Assembly: GCF_047238125.1 (NCBI RefSeq) | Contig: NZ_JBDFMH010000001.1 | Span: forward strand, 3,224,001-3,288,000 | Direction of reading: 5' to 3' | Source of the DNA: JBDFMH01 sp047238125 | GTDB taxonomy: Bacteria > Pseudomonadota > Alphaproteobacteria > Sphingomonadales > Sphingomonadaceae | DNA length: 64,000 nucleotides | Part shown: positions 53,336 to 61,976 of the stretch, in pieces | Numbering within the stretch: the stretch's first letter is position 1 | How the letters are laid out: each line of letters begins with the position of its first letter | The notes under the pieces: generated by a model | What the model was told of the DNA's origin: nothing | Databases searched by the model: none | The model's input: the letters and a program-made list of their open reading frames with translations, nothing else | Position numbers and translations under genes: made by a program

Positions 53336-53742
53336 AGGCGCTGTTTCCGCACGAGGCCAGCACGCGCGGGCTGATCGTGCGGGTGTCGGTGAGCTTCCTC
53401 GCCGAACAGTCCGAGCCGGCGCGCGGGCGGTGGTTCTGGGCCTATCATATCCGGCTGGAAAATAGCGGCCCGCAGGCGATGCAACTGCTGACGCGGCACT
53501 GGATCATCACCGATGGCCGCGGCGCCCGGCACGAGGTGCAGGGCGAGGGCGTGGTCGGCGAGCAGCCGGTGATCGAGCCGGGCGCGTCCTACGACTATGT
53601 CTCCGGCTGCCCGCTGCAGACGCCGACCGGATCGATGGAAGGCAGCTATCACATGGTGTGCGAGGATGGATCGAGCTTCGATGCCGCGATCCCGCGCTTT
53701 CCGCTGATCGGCCCCGCGGTGGCGCAGGGGAGCCTGCAATGA
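53332..53742 (+). CDS. apaG: ApaG family protein
   Basis: 136 residues from GTG 53332, overlapping the metZ stop. The ApaG beta-sandwich shows as FWAYHIRLENSGPQAMQLLTRHWIITDGRG in parts, then VVGEQPVIEPGASYDYVSGCPLQTPTGSMEGSY in parts. ApaG is linked to cobalt resistance and magnesium in enterobacteria, but its biochemical role is unclear. Placement after metZ is a conserved pairing in alphaproteobacteria as far as I recall. Confidence 0.94.
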   Translation: MKALFPHEASTRGLIVRVSVSFLAEQSEPARGRWFWAYHIRLENSGPQAMQLLTRHWIITDGRGARHEVQGEGVVGEQPVIEPGASYDYVSGCPLQTPTGSMEGSYHMVCEDGSSFDAAIPRFPLIGPAVAQGSLQ

Positions 53743-54530
53743 AGCGGACCCACCTGCCGCTGAACGGGCTGCGCGTGTTCGATGCGGCCGCGCGCCATTT
53801 GTCGTTCACCCGCGCCGCCGACGAGCTGGCGGTGACGCCGGCCGCGGTCGGCCAGCAGATCCGCGCGCTGGAGGATGTACTCGGCGTGGTGCTGTTCCGC
53901 CGCACCGCGCGCGGGCTGGAGCTGACCCCCGAAGGCGAGAGCGGGCTGGAGCCGCTGCGTGCTGGTTTCCTTCAGTTCGAGGAAGCGGTGCGCGCGATGC
54001 AGGCGCAGCAATCATCCAAGGCGCTGACGATCGCCGCGCCGCGCGACTTTACCCAGAAATGGCTGAGCCGGCGGCTGGCCGATTATGCGCGCACCGATCC
54101 CGACCTGCGGTTCGTTTTGCTGGCGGCGGACGACGAGCTCGACTTCACCCAGGCCAATCTCGACCTTGCGATCCGGCTGACCGCCGACAAGGGCGAGATG
54201 GAAGGCGTGAAGCTGGCTGAAGGCGCGATCGTGACCGTGGGCGCGCCGGACGGCGGGCCGGGGCTGATCGCCTGGCCGGGCTGCGCGGCGGGCGATGATA
54301 CGGTGCCGACACTGAGCGTCGGCGATGCCGGGCTGGCAATCGATGCGGCGGCCAACGGCGTCGGCCGCGCCTGCGTGCCCGCGCTGCTGGCCGAAGCGGA
54401 TCTGGCGAGCGGCTGGGTGACGGCCATCGGCGACCCGCGCCCCGATCCCCAGGCCTATTGGCTGGTCGCGCCGACGCCGCAGTGGCGGCAGAAGAAGGTG
54501 AAGGCGCTGGTTTCCGCGCTGACCGCGTGA
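53739..54530 (+). CDS. LysR-family transcriptional regulator (GcvA-like)
   Basis: 263 residues from ATG 53739, shorter than the usual ~300. The winged helix at the N-terminus reads LPLNGLRVFDAAARHLSFTRAADELAVTPAAVGQQIRALED in overlapping segments, typical of GcvA/AmpR-like LysR proteins. The effector-binding domain follows but looks trimmed (IAAPRDFTQKW to LVAPTPQW). It is overlapped by apaG upstream and by the GNAT gene downstream, so unlike most LysR regulators it is inside an operon and not divergent from its target. Confidence 0.9.
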   Translation: MKRTHLPLNGLRVFDAAARHLSFTRAADELAVTPAAVGQQIRALEDVLGVVLFRRTARGLELTPEGESGLEPLRAGFLQFEEAVRAMQAQQSSKALTIAAPRDFTQKWLSRRLADYARTDPDLRFVLLAADDELDFTQANLDLAIRLTADKGEMEGVKLAEGAIVTVGAPDGGPGLIAWPGCAAGDDTVPTLSVGDAGLAIDAAANGVGRACVPALLAEADLASGWVTAIGDPRPDPQAYWLVAPTPQWRQKKVKALVSALTA

Positions 54531-55033
54531 TCCCGCCGCTTGCGACCGAGCGGCTGGCGCTGCGCCCGATCGCGCGGGGCGATGCGGAAGCACTGTTCCC
54601 GCTCTTTTCCGATCCGGAGGCGATGCGCTTCTGGTCCAGCCCGCCCTTTTCGGATGTCGAGGCGCTGCGGGCGTGGATCTCACCCAGCGACGAATGGCCG
54701 GCCTGGGTGATGGTGGAGGCGGGTGAGGTCGTCGGCCGGATCGCGATCGGCGTGCGGCGGCCGGGGGTGGCCGAGATCGGCTACGCGCTCGATCGCCGCG
54801 CCTGGGGCCGGGGGATCGCGGCCGAAGCGGTGAAGGCCGTGATCGCGCACGGGTTCGGCGCGATGGGCCTGCGCCGCATCTTCGCCGATGTCGATCCGGA
54901 CAATATCGCATCGATCCGCTTGCTGGAGCGGCTGGGCTTTGCGCTGGAAGGCCGACTGCGCGCCGAATGGGAAACCCATATCGGCGTGCGCGACAGCCTG
55001 ATCTTCGGGCTGCTGGCCAGCGATCGCACATGA
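54527..55033 (+). CDS. GNAT-family N-acetyltransferase (RimJ/RimL type)
   Basis: 168 residues from GTG 54527, overlapping the lysR stop. LATERLALRPIARGDAEALF opening, acetyl-CoA loop in RRAWGRGIAAEAVKAV, and DNIASIRLLERLGF, the standard pattern of the Acetyltransf_3 (RimJ/RimL-like) group. Target unknown; candidates are protein N-termini or small amines. Confidence 0.9.
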   Translation: MIPPLATERLALRPIARGDAEALFPLFSDPEAMRFWSSPPFSDVEALRAWISPSDEWPAWVMVEAGEVVGRIAIGVRRPGVAEIGYALDRRAWGRGIAAEAVKAVIAHGFGAMGLRRIFADVDPDNIASIRLLERLGFALEGRLRAEWETHIGVRDSLIFGLLASDRT

Positions 55034-55072
55034 CGGAGCGGCGGCGTAGCGCGTGCCCGCCGCCGCCCGCGG

Positions 55073-55297
55073 TCAGCCCTCGGCGCCGGCGTCGGTAGTT
55101 GGCACAAGGCGCGGGGCGGAGCGCACCGGCACGCCCAGGATGTTGGCGCGGCTGCGCACCGCTTCCTGCGTGCGTTCGAGTTTGAGCGCCACTTCCTTGA
55201 GTGTCAGCCCGCTCCCGAATTTTTCGGTGAGCTCGGCATCGGCCTCCGCCGTCCATGGCGTGCGATGGCGCGCGCCGCGTCGATAGATTTGTTGCAT
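55073..55297 (-). CDS. Small helix-turn-helix / Myb-SANT-like protein
   Basis: 74 residues from ATG 55297. The basic start MQQIYRRGARHRTPWTAEAD leads into a trihelical, DNA-binding-like stretch (DAELTEKFGSGLTLKEVALKLE then RTQEAVRSRANILG), the SANT/Myb or GcrA-like HTH arrangement of W...L..GLxxxEIAxxLxR. It is probably a small transcription factor or nucleoid-associated protein. It is a single gene, convergent with the GNAT gene. Confidence 0.7.
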   Translation of the reverse strand: MQQIYRRGARHRTPWTAEADAELTEKFGSGLTLKEVALKLERTQEAVRSRANILGVPVRSAPRLVPTTDAGAEG

Positions 55298-55385
55298 GGT
55301 ACGATCCGATAGCAAGGGTCTTGCCGCCGCGGATGCGGCGCAGGCCCGAATGTCGCGCACGGCAGCTGCCGTGGTGATGTGCTGA

Positions 55386-55751
55386 TCAGGCGTGCGCGGA
55401 TCGCGGCGGGGGCAGGGCCGGCCGCCCGGCATCGACGATCATGGCGATGATCGGCGACGACCAGATCATCGCCGGCACAGGATCGACCGCCACGACGACC
55501 GCGACTTCGTCTGCGACGACCGCGACGCCGATCCGATCGCAGAAGAAGGGCGGTAGCAGCGTATCATGATGCGACGACTGCATTTCGTGGCAGTCCGGCA
55601 TGACGGGCAACCCGGACATCGCACGCGCGGGCGCCGCGATCATCGAGAGTTCCGCGCAGAGTGGCCCGGTCTGGATCGACACCAGCAGTGCGACCAGCGC
55701 CAGCGCGGCGATGCGCAGGATGGCGCGCGGGATCGGAAACCGTAGGGTCAC
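55386..55751 (-). CDS. Hypothetical exported protein
   Basis: 121 residues from GTG 55751, chosen because AGGA lies 7 nt upstream; a TTG one codon earlier is spaced worse. An N-terminal hydrophobic stretch (ILRIAALALVALLVSI) is a signal peptide or anchor. The mature part has PDCHEMQSSHHD, a Cys/His/Met cluster that could bind copper or another metal, and then hydrophobic strands. I do not recognise the family. It lies between a small HTH gene and parE on the same strand. Confidence 0.55.
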   Translation of the reverse strand: MTLRFPIPRAILRIAALALVALLVSIQTGPLCAELSMIAAPARAMSGLPVMPDCHEMQSSHHDTLLPPFFCDRIGVAVVADEVAVVVAVDPVPAMIWSSPIIAMIVDAGRPALPPPRSAHA

Positions 55752-55806
55752 CAATGAATCCTGCGCGCGGCGTGCCGCTCGGTCAATCCAGGCTAATTAA
55801 TGGCGG

Positions 55807-57786
55807 TCAGGCGTCGATCGCGTCTTCCGCCACGGTGCGGGCATTTTCCTGGATGAAGGCGAAGCGGTGGGCGGGGTTGGTGCCCATCAGGCGATCGACC
55901 AGATCCTTGACCGCCGCCCGCTCCTCATATTCGGCGGGTAGGGTGACGCGCAGCAGCTGGCGCCTGGCGGGATCCATCGTGGTTTCGCGCAGCTGCTGAG
56001 GATTCATCTCGCCCAGACCTTTGAAGCGCGCGACTTCGACCTTCTTACCCTTGAATTCGGTGCGTTCGAGCTGGGCGCGGTGGGCATCGTCACGCGCATA
56101 GGCGGATTTCGCACCCGCGGTCAGCCGGTAGAGCGGCGGCTGCGCCAGATAGAGATGCCCGCGGCGGACGAGATCGGGCATCTCCTGGAAGAAGAAGGTC
56201 ATCAGCAGCGTGGCGATATGCGCTCCATCGACATCGGCGTCCGTCATGATGACCACGCGTTCGTAACGCAGGCTGGCCGCGTCGCACTTGTCGCGCGTGC
56301 CGCAGCCCAGCGCCTGGATCAGATCGGCGATTTCCTGATTGCCGAAGATCTTGGCACTGTTGGCCGATGCCACGTTCAGGATCTTGCCGCGGATCGGCAG
56401 GATCGCCTGCGTCTTGCGGTCGCGCGCCTGCTTGGCAGAGCCGCCGGCGCTGTCGCCTTCCACGATGAACAGCTCGGTGCCGGCCGGATTGTCCGCTGCG
56501 CAATCGGTAAGCTTGCCGGGCAGCCGCAGCGACCGCTTGTTGACCGCGGTCTTACGCTTGACCTCGCGCTCCTGCTTGCGGCGCAGGCGATCGTCCATCC
56601 GATCGAGCACGAAGCCGAGCAGCGCCTTGCCGCGGGCCATGTCGTCCGACAGGAAATGGTCGAGATGATCGCGCACCGCATTCTCGACCAGGCGGGCGGC
56701 ATCGGGCGAGGTCAGCCGGTCCTTGGTCTGGCTCTGGAACTGGGGATCGCGGATGAAGACCGAGAGCATCAGCTCCGACCCCTGCATCACGTCTTCCGCC
56801 GCGATGTCCTTGCCCTTCTTCTGGCCGACAAGCTCGGCAAAGCCGCGGATGCCCTTGACGAGCGCGGCGCGCAGGCCGGCCTCGTGTGTGCCGCCATCGG
56901 GGGTGGGGATGGTGTTGCAATAATAGCTGTAGCTGCCTTCGGACCAGAGCGGCCAGGCGACCGCCCATTCGACCGAGCCCTGGCCGTTCGGAAAATCCTG
57001 CCGCCCGGCGAAGGGCTGCGCGGTGGCGCATTCGCGCGTGCCGATCTGTTCGCGCAGGTGATCCGAAAGGCCGCCGGGAAACTGGAAGACGGCCTCGGCC
57101 GGCGTGTCATCAGCGATCAGCGCTGGATCGCAGCGCCAGCGTATCTCGACGCCGGCGAACAGATAGGCCTTGGATCGCGCCAGCCGGTAGAGCCGGGCGG
57201 GCTTGAAGTGCAGCAGGTCGCCGAAGATTTCGGGATCGGGCGTGAAGCTGACCGACGTGCCGCGGCGGTTGGGCGCGGCACCAGCGGCCTCCAGCCCGGT
57301 CTGCGGCACGCCTTTCGAGAAGCGCTGCCGCCAAAGCTGGCGATCGCGCGCCACTTCGACGACCGTGTCGACCGACAGCGCGTTGACAACCGAGACGCCG
57401 ACCCCGTGCAGGCCGCCCGACGTGGCATAGGCCTTGTCGCTGAACTTTCCGCCCGAATGGAGCGTGGTCAGGATCACTTCCAGCGCCGACTTGCCGGGGA
57501 ATTTGGGATGCGGATCGACCGGGATGCCGCGGCCATTGTCAGTCACGGTGATGCGGTCCCCCGCGCCAAGCGTGACTTCGATCCGGGTGGCGTGGCCGGC
57601 GACGGCCTCGTCCATCGCATTGTCGAGCACTTCGGCGACGAGATGGTGCAGCGCACGCTCGTCGGTACCGCCGATATACATGCCCGGGCGGCGGCGCACA
57701 GGTTCCAGCCCCTCGAGCACCTCGATAGCCGATGCATCGTAGGCGTGGGCCGGCGCGGCGCCGGCGGCGAACAGATCGTCTGGCAT
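55807..57786 (-). CDS. parE: DNA topoisomerase IV subunit B
   Basis: 659 residues. GHKL ATPase: LEGLEPVRRRPGMYIG, EVLDNAMDEAVAGHA, TVTDNGRGIPVD, and TSGGLHGVGVSVVNALS. TOPRIM: FIVEGDSAGGSAKQARDR, then MTDADVDGAHI. C-terminal RFKGLGEMNPQQL. The length (~660) and the absence of the large GyrB insert fit ParE rather than GyrB. ParE works with ParC to unlink sister chromosomes. It overlaps no other gene; the 107-bp gap upstream separates it from the divergent diguanylate cyclase gene. Confidence 0.95.
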   Translation of the reverse strand: MPDDLFAAGAAPAHAYDASAIEVLEGLEPVRRRPGMYIGGTDERALHHLVAEVLDNAMDEAVAGHATRIEVTLGAGDRITVTDNGRGIPVDPHPKFPGKSALEVILTTLHSGGKFSDKAYATSGGLHGVGVSVVNALSVDTVVEVARDRQLWRQRFSKGVPQTGLEAAGAAPNRRGTSVSFTPDPEIFGDLLHFKPARLYRLARSKAYLFAGVEIRWRCDPALIADDTPAEAVFQFPGGLSDHLREQIGTRECATAQPFAGRQDFPNGQGSVEWAVAWPLWSEGSYSYYCNTIPTPDGGTHEAGLRAALVKGIRGFAELVGQKKGKDIAAEDVMQGSELMLSVFIRDPQFQSQTKDRLTSPDAARLVENAVRDHLDHFLSDDMARGKALLGFVLDRMDDRLRRKQEREVKRKTAVNKRSLRLPGKLTDCAADNPAGTELFIVEGDSAGGSAKQARDRKTQAILPIRGKILNVASANSAKIFGNQEIADLIQALGCGTRDKCDAASLRYERVVIMTDADVDGAHIATLLMTFFFQEMPDLVRRGHLYLAQPPLYRLTAGAKSAYARDDAHRAQLERTEFKGKKVEVARFKGLGEMNPQQLRETTMDPARRQLLRVTLPAEYEERAAVKDLVDRLMGTNPAHRFAFIQENARTVAEDAIDA

Positions 57787-57893
57787 GGGTTCAGCTATAG
57801 GGCGTGCCGCGCGGCTGCCAAGCCGGCCTGCGTTAACCAGCTCTCAACCATGTCGGCATAGCGTGCGCCGATCGTTCGAATTCAGGGGGCGGC

Positions 57894-59030
57894 GTGGATT
57901 TCGGCATGGCCCGGCACAGTCTCGTCACCCGGCTCGTCGCCGGGATCGACTGGCTGTTGAGCGTGCCGGGCGACGAACCCCGCGACATGCGCGCGGCACG
58001 GCTGCACATGATCGTGCAGAAGCGGCCGGCGCTGCTTATGTCCAGCGTCGCGATCCTGCTGGTCAGCGCCACCACCACCATCATGACCGGGGCGGGCTGG
58101 GCCCATGCCTGGCTGGCGTTCGATCTCGTGATGCTGGGGTTGCGGCTGGCGCTGTCCTTCGCCTGGGATCGACCCGGGCGGCAGATGAGCGAGCGCGAAT
58201 ATAGACTCGTCGTCGTCACCGGCTGCGTGCTGCTGACCGTGCTGGCGTTCGGCTGCGCGATGGCGGTGCTGACCGGCATACCGCTGCTGCGGATGGTGGC
58301 CACGATCAGTGTGCTGGGGCTGGTCAATGGCATGATGTCGCTCTGGTCGGGGGTGCCGCGGTTGGCGCTGGGCATGCTGGCGCTGACGACCGGCCCGTTC
58401 ATGGTCGCGATCGTCGTGCTGGGCGGCTTCTTCGTGGGCGCGGTCCAGTTCCTCATCATCATTGCGGGCACGGCGGCGTTCCTGGCGCAGAACCGCACGG
58501 TGCTGACAGGCATGCTGCATGCGGAGCATCGCACGCGGATGCTGGCGAACACCGATCCGCTGACCGGGCTCGGCAATCGGATGCGGCTGATGCAGCGGCT
58601 TGATACGATGCTGGCGGACGAGGGCGGCTTCGCGCTGCTCTATCTCGATCTCGACGGGTTCAAGGCCGTGAACGACGCGCATGGTCACCAGGCCGGTGAC
58701 GCGCTGCTGGTGACGATCGCGGAGCGACTGGCGACGCTGGTCGGCGAGGAAGGCGAGGTCTGCCGGATCGGCGGCGACGAGTTCGTCGTGCTGCTGCCGG
58801 GTGCGGACCGGTTGGCCGCCGGGATCGTGGCCCAGCGGCTGGCGGTGCTGCTGGCGGGCAGCGGTCCGGACGGATCGGTCGGCGCGAGCCTGGGCATCGC
58901 GCTGGCACCGGTCGATGGGCTGAGCGCGGATGCGCTGATCGGGGCCGCCGATCGTGCGCTCTACGATGCCAAGCGTGGCGGGCGGGGCGGCTATCGCTTC
59001 CACCTTGCGCCGCAGGCGGCAGCGGCCTGA
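57894..59030 (+). CDS. Membrane-bound diguanylate cyclase (GGDEF)
   Basis: 378 residues from GTG 57894 with SD GGGGG; ATG 57906 is an alternative. The N-terminal half has about six hydrophobic helices (about 47-70, 75-92, 105-130, 133-150, 155-175, 178-195) and no recognisable named sensor. The C-terminal GGDEF domain (about 215-375) carries NTDPLTGLGNR, YLDLDGFKAVND and the catalytic GGDEF, so it should make cyclic di-GMP. I do not see an RxxD inhibitory site just ahead of the GGDEF motif with certainty. Confidence 0.93.
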   Translation: MDFGMARHSLVTRLVAGIDWLLSVPGDEPRDMRAARLHMIVQKRPALLMSSVAILLVSATTTIMTGAGWAHAWLAFDLVMLGLRLALSFAWDRPGRQMSEREYRLVVVTGCVLLTVLAFGCAMAVLTGIPLLRMVATISVLGLVNGMMSLWSGVPRLALGMLALTTGPFMVAIVVLGGFFVGAVQFLIIIAGTAAFLAQNRTVLTGMLHAEHRTRMLANTDPLTGLGNRMRLMQRLDTMLADEGGFALLYLDLDGFKAVNDAHGHQAGDALLVTIAERLATLVGEEGEVCRIGGDEFVVLLPGADRLAAGIVAQRLAVLLAGSGPDGSVGASLGIALAPVDGLSADALIGAADRALYDAKRGGRGGYRFHLAPQAAAA

Positions 59031-59093
59031 TCCTTGTGCGGTTGACGTAGCGCCACGGACGCCTAGCCTGCGCCTCGACAAGATGGAGGCATT

Positions 59094-59600
59094 ATGGCGA
59101 GGATCGATCTGCCCGCGGGCGCGGACCATGAAGTGGCAGCGATGTGGTCGCTCCGCCCGGGTCTGGGCAAGGCCGCGATGGCGTTCAGTGATACGGTGCA
59201 GGCGGAAACCACGCTGCCGATCCGCGAGCTGGAAGCGGCGCGCATCCGCATCGCCCATATCAACGGCTGCATCCCCTGTTCGCAGGCGAGGATGGAGGAT
59301 GCCGACGGGCTGGGCATGGACGATGCCTTCTACGCCAATGTCGACGATCCGGCGAAGCGCGACGGCTATACGCGGCGCGAGGCGCTCGCGATCGGCTTTG
59401 CGGAACGGTTCGCGGCCGGCGCGGAATCGTTCGACGACGCCTTCTGGGCGGAGCTGCGCGATGCCTTTGCCAACGACGAGCTGGTCGAGCTGGCGGCTTG
59501 CTGCGCGAAATGGATGGGGCTGGGCCGCGTCAACGCGGTGTTCCAGCTCGAAGTGGCCTGTCCGATCGTGATCCCGCAACCGAAAGCGATGGCGGCTTGA
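59094..59600 (+). CDS. Carboxymuconolactone decarboxylase / AhpD-like protein
   Basis: 168 residues. The AhpD-like redox motif is CIPC in INGCIPCSQARM, with the CMD-family helices before it (ELEAARIRIAHI) and YTRREALAIGFAERF after it. Such proteins are alkylhydroperoxidase partners or decarboxylases. The two Cys with a following Gln/Arg argue for a redox role. A palindromic element directly follows the stop. Confidence 0.88.
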   Translation: MARIDLPAGADHEVAAMWSLRPGLGKAAMAFSDTVQAETTLPIRELEAARIRIAHINGCIPCSQARMEDADGLGMDDAFYANVDDPAKRDGYTRREALAIGFAERFAAGAESFDDAFWAELRDAFANDELVELAACCAKWMGLGRVNAVFQLEVACPIVIPQPKAMAA

Positions 59601-59607
59601 GGCACTA

Positions 59608-59729
59608 GATCCTCCCCCGCTGGGGGAGGGGGACCGACCGCAGCGTGGTGGAGGGGCATGCGCGCTATCGAGAGCGCCTGCCCCTCCGTCAGCGCTGGCG
59701 TGCTGCTATCTCCCCGCCAGGGGAGGATC
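59608..59729. repeat. Sphingomonad-type palindromic intergenic repeat, copy 1
   Basis: About 122 bp bounded by GATCCTCCCC at the left and GGGGAGGATC at the right, with internal inverted blocks (CCGCTGGGGGAGG, then GTGGAGGGGCATGCG facing a CGCCTGCCCCTCC block). The RNA from either strand would fold into strong GC hairpins. It fills the gap between the convergent AhpD-like gene and gcrA, where it probably ends both transcripts. A related copy lies at 63772-63892. Confidence 0.8.
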
Positions 59730-59735
59730 GACAGT

Positions 59736-60428
59736 TCAGCGAACGCGTGGGCCGCCAAAGGGCAACGGCGGCGGCGGACGGCGATCGCGGCGCGGCAGCT
59801 GCGCCTGATACGCCACCGAGCAGTGATCCAGGCAATAGGGGAAGCCCGGGTTCACCGGCTTGCCGCAGAAATGGAAGTCGGGCTCGCCAGGATGGCCCAG
59901 CGGCCATTTGCAGATCTTGTCGCTGAGTTCGAGCAGCGAAGTCTTCCCCGCCATCTCGGCCGACGGCTTGGCCGGGACCAGCCGGCGCGGCGGCGCAGGC
60001 GTGGCCGGCGGCAACTGATCGCCAGGACCTGAACGCACGAACCCGCCGGGGCCGATCGACCGGACGATCGGCTGCGGTGGCGGCGCGGGTGCGGCGGCGG
60101 CATCCGACTGAGCTTCCGTCGCCGGGGGAGGGGCAGGCTGCGCGGGCGGAGCCACCGGGGTCGCGGGGGCCGGGCGCGCGGCTTCAACCGGTGCAGGGCG
60201 CGGTGCTTCCACCGGGGCGGGCGGCGGTGGGGCCGGCGGGGCCGCGGCGGCAGGCGCGGGTTCGTTGGCCTTCACCGGCGACGGACGCGACTGCAGGCCA
60301 AGCCGGTGGGCCTTGCCGATCACGGCATTGCGGCTGACCCCGCCCAGTTCCTCGGCGATCTGGCTGGCGGTATTGCCGCCTTCCCAGAGCTTGCGTAGCA
60401 GCTCGATCCGCTCGTCGGTCCACGACAT
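59736..60428 (-). CDS. gcrA: GcrA cell cycle regulator
   Basis: 230 residues from ATG 60428. The N-terminal GcrA DNA-binding helices read WTDERIELLRKLWEGGNTASQIAEELGG and SRNAVIGKAHRLGL. The central ~110 residues are a very Pro/Ala-rich linker. The C-terminal zinc-ribbon-like domain has CKWPLGHP, FCGKPVNPGFPYCLDHC with its Cys set intact. GcrA binds GANTC-methylated promoters with sigma-70 and controls cell-cycle genes in alphaproteobacteria. The linker is longer than in the Caulobacter protein, as far as I recall. Confidence 0.94.
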   Translation of the reverse strand: MSWTDERIELLRKLWEGGNTASQIAEELGGVSRNAVIGKAHRLGLQSRPSPVKANEPAPAAAAPPAPPPPAPVEAPRPAPVEAARPAPATPVAPPAQPAPPPATEAQSDAAAAPAPPPQPIVRSIGPGGFVRSGPGDQLPPATPAPPRRLVPAKPSAEMAGKTSLLELSDKICKWPLGHPGEPDFHFCGKPVNPGFPYCLDHCSVAYQAQLPRRDRRPPPPLPFGGPRVR

Positions 60429-60477
60429 CGATCCATCACTCCTTGCGGGGTAGGGCGCGAGCCGATAGGCGGCTGCC

Positions 60478-61305
60478 ATGCCCGAACCCCTGGAAAAAAG
60501 CACGCTTCCCGCCCCCGGCGTGCCGGTGATCCCGTTCGTCAACTGGGGGGGAATGCGCGCCCTCTATGTGAAGGAGGTGCGCCGCTTCTTCAAGGTGCAA
60601 CTGCAGACGATTTGGGCACCGTCGATCACGACGCTGCTGTATCTGGTGATCTTCTCGGTCGCGCTGGGCGGCAGCGGACGCACCGTAATGGGCCATAGCT
60701 TCGCCAATTTCATCGCCCCCGGTCTGATCGTGATGGGGATGATGACCAACGCCTTCGCCAATTCCAGCTTCTCGCTGCTGGTCGGCAAGATCCAGGGCAC
60801 GATCGTCGATTATCTGATGCCGCCGATCTCCACCTTCGAGATGGTCGCCGGGTTGATCGGGGCGGCCGTCACGCGCGCGGTGCTCGTCGGGCTGGCGGTG
60901 TGGGCGGCGATGCTGTTCTGGCCGGGGGTGCAGGTGATCCCGCTCCATCCCTGGGCGGTTGTCTGGTTCGGGCTGATGGGCGCGCTGATGCTGTCGTTCA
61001 TCGGCCTTCTGACGTCGATCTGGGCCGAGAAGTTCGATCATAACGCCGCGATCACCAATTTCGTGGTAACGCCGCTGACGCTGCTCTCGGGCACCTTCTA
61101 TTCGGTCGACCGGCTGGCCCCGACCTTCCAGGCGATCAGCCACGCCAACCCATTCTTCTACGTGATCTCGGGCTTCCGCTACGGCTTCATCGGCACGACC
61201 GACAGCCCGCTGCTGGTGGGCGCGCTGGCGCTGCTGGCGCTGAACGCGGTGCTGGCGGCGGCAAGCTACGTGCTGCTGGAAAGCGGCTGGAAGCTGAAGA
61301 ACTGA
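60478..61305 (+). CDS. ABC-2 type transporter permease
   Basis: 275 residues with six hydrophobic helices (about 38-58, 72-92, 118-145, 155-178, 188-208, 248-268). The ABC2_membrane pattern FIAPGLIVMGMMTNAF, then FVVTPLTLLSGTFYSVDRLP-like (FYSVDRLAP) and ISHANPFFYVISGFRYGFIG in parts, matches the YadH/NodJ group. No ATPase gene is adjacent in the window, so its partner must be coded elsewhere. It is divergent from gcrA with a 49-bp gap. Confidence 0.9.
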   Translation: MPEPLEKSTLPAPGVPVIPFVNWGGMRALYVKEVRRFFKVQLQTIWAPSITTLLYLVIFSVALGGSGRTVMGHSFANFIAPGLIVMGMMTNAFANSSFSLLVGKIQGTIVDYLMPPISTFEMVAGLIGAAVTRAVLVGLAVWAAMLFWPGVQVIPLHPWAVVWFGLMGALMLSFIGLLTSIWAEKFDHNAAITNFVVTPLTLLSGTFYSVDRLAPTFQAISHANPFFYVISGFRYGFIGTTDSPLLVGALALLALNAVLAAASYVLLESGWKLKN

Positions 61306-61317
61306 CGGGGGGGACCT

Positions 61318-61352
61318 GGGGCAGCGCCGCACGCACGCGCGACGCCGCCCCG
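61318..61352 (+). terminator. GC-rich hairpin between ABC permease and RTX-like remnant
   Basis: GGGGC-A-GCG faces CGC-C-GCCCC across a loop of about 17 bases; one mismatch interrupts the stem. It lies 13 bases after the permease stop and in front of the convergent gene remnant, where a terminator for either strand is expected. No T-run is visible. Confidence 0.4.
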
Positions 61353-61360
61353 GTCGGCAG

Positions 61361-61953
61361 TCAGACCACGATCTCCGGCACGACATAGCTGCCCGGAGTC
61401 GACAGGGCCGCTATCGCCTCGGGCGCCAGCCAGGTGTCGAAGCCTTGGACGATGCCGTCATGCGAGGTGCCGAACCTCGGAATGCCGACCAGATCGGGAT
61501 CGGAGCTCGCCTCGACCTGACCCGGTGTCGGACCCGACAGGGACAGACCGTAATCCCCATCCTCGAACTCATGGATCATGATCGACGACTGATCTGGAAA
61601 TATCAGGGTCAGGGTCGCGTAATCCACATAAGGCGATTCCTCGCTTCCATCGCCGGACGAAAACCAGCCCTCGACATATTTCACACCATTTGCATCTGCC
61701 CATCCGATCCAGCGCTGCGTCGTGACTTCGTCCGGGCCGGTCTCGACATCTTCTTCCTCCAGCACATAGGCTTGGCCGCCGGTCAGTATGTGGCCGTTCC
61801 AGACCAGGACATCGTCGGCGTCACCGTCCATGACATCGCCGCTGCGTGACCCGTCCGGCGAAGCGACGAGGACGATCGTATCGTTGCCTGCGCCGCTGCT
61901 GAATGGATCGCATCACTGAAGTCCAGATGTGATGCCACGAGGCTCCAATTCAT
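61361..61953 (-). pseudogene. RTX-like secreted protein gene, frameshifted remnant
   Basis: ATG 61953 has a good SD (GGGGG, 5 nt spacing) and codes MNWSLVASHLDFSDAI before the frame ends in unrelated codons. The next frame, without its own start, continues DPFSSGAGNDTIVLVASPDG and runs as an unbroken 156-residue stretch from Met 61831 to the stop at 61361. SGAGNDT is an RTX-type calcium-binding turn, and DYATLTLIFPDQSSIMIHEFEDGDYGL resembles the segments that end many type I secreted RTX proteins. A 1-nt shift near 61903-61915 separates the halves: the 593-nt span is one base short of 198 codons. It is either a decayed C-terminal fragment of an RTX gene or an assembly error in a small intact gene. 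Confidence 0.55.
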
Positions 61954-61976
61954 ATATACCCCCTGTCCAATAACAA

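Noticed and set aside
55807..57786. Calling the topoisomerase GyrB
   Set aside because: Its length and lack of the large C-terminal insert fit ParE better.
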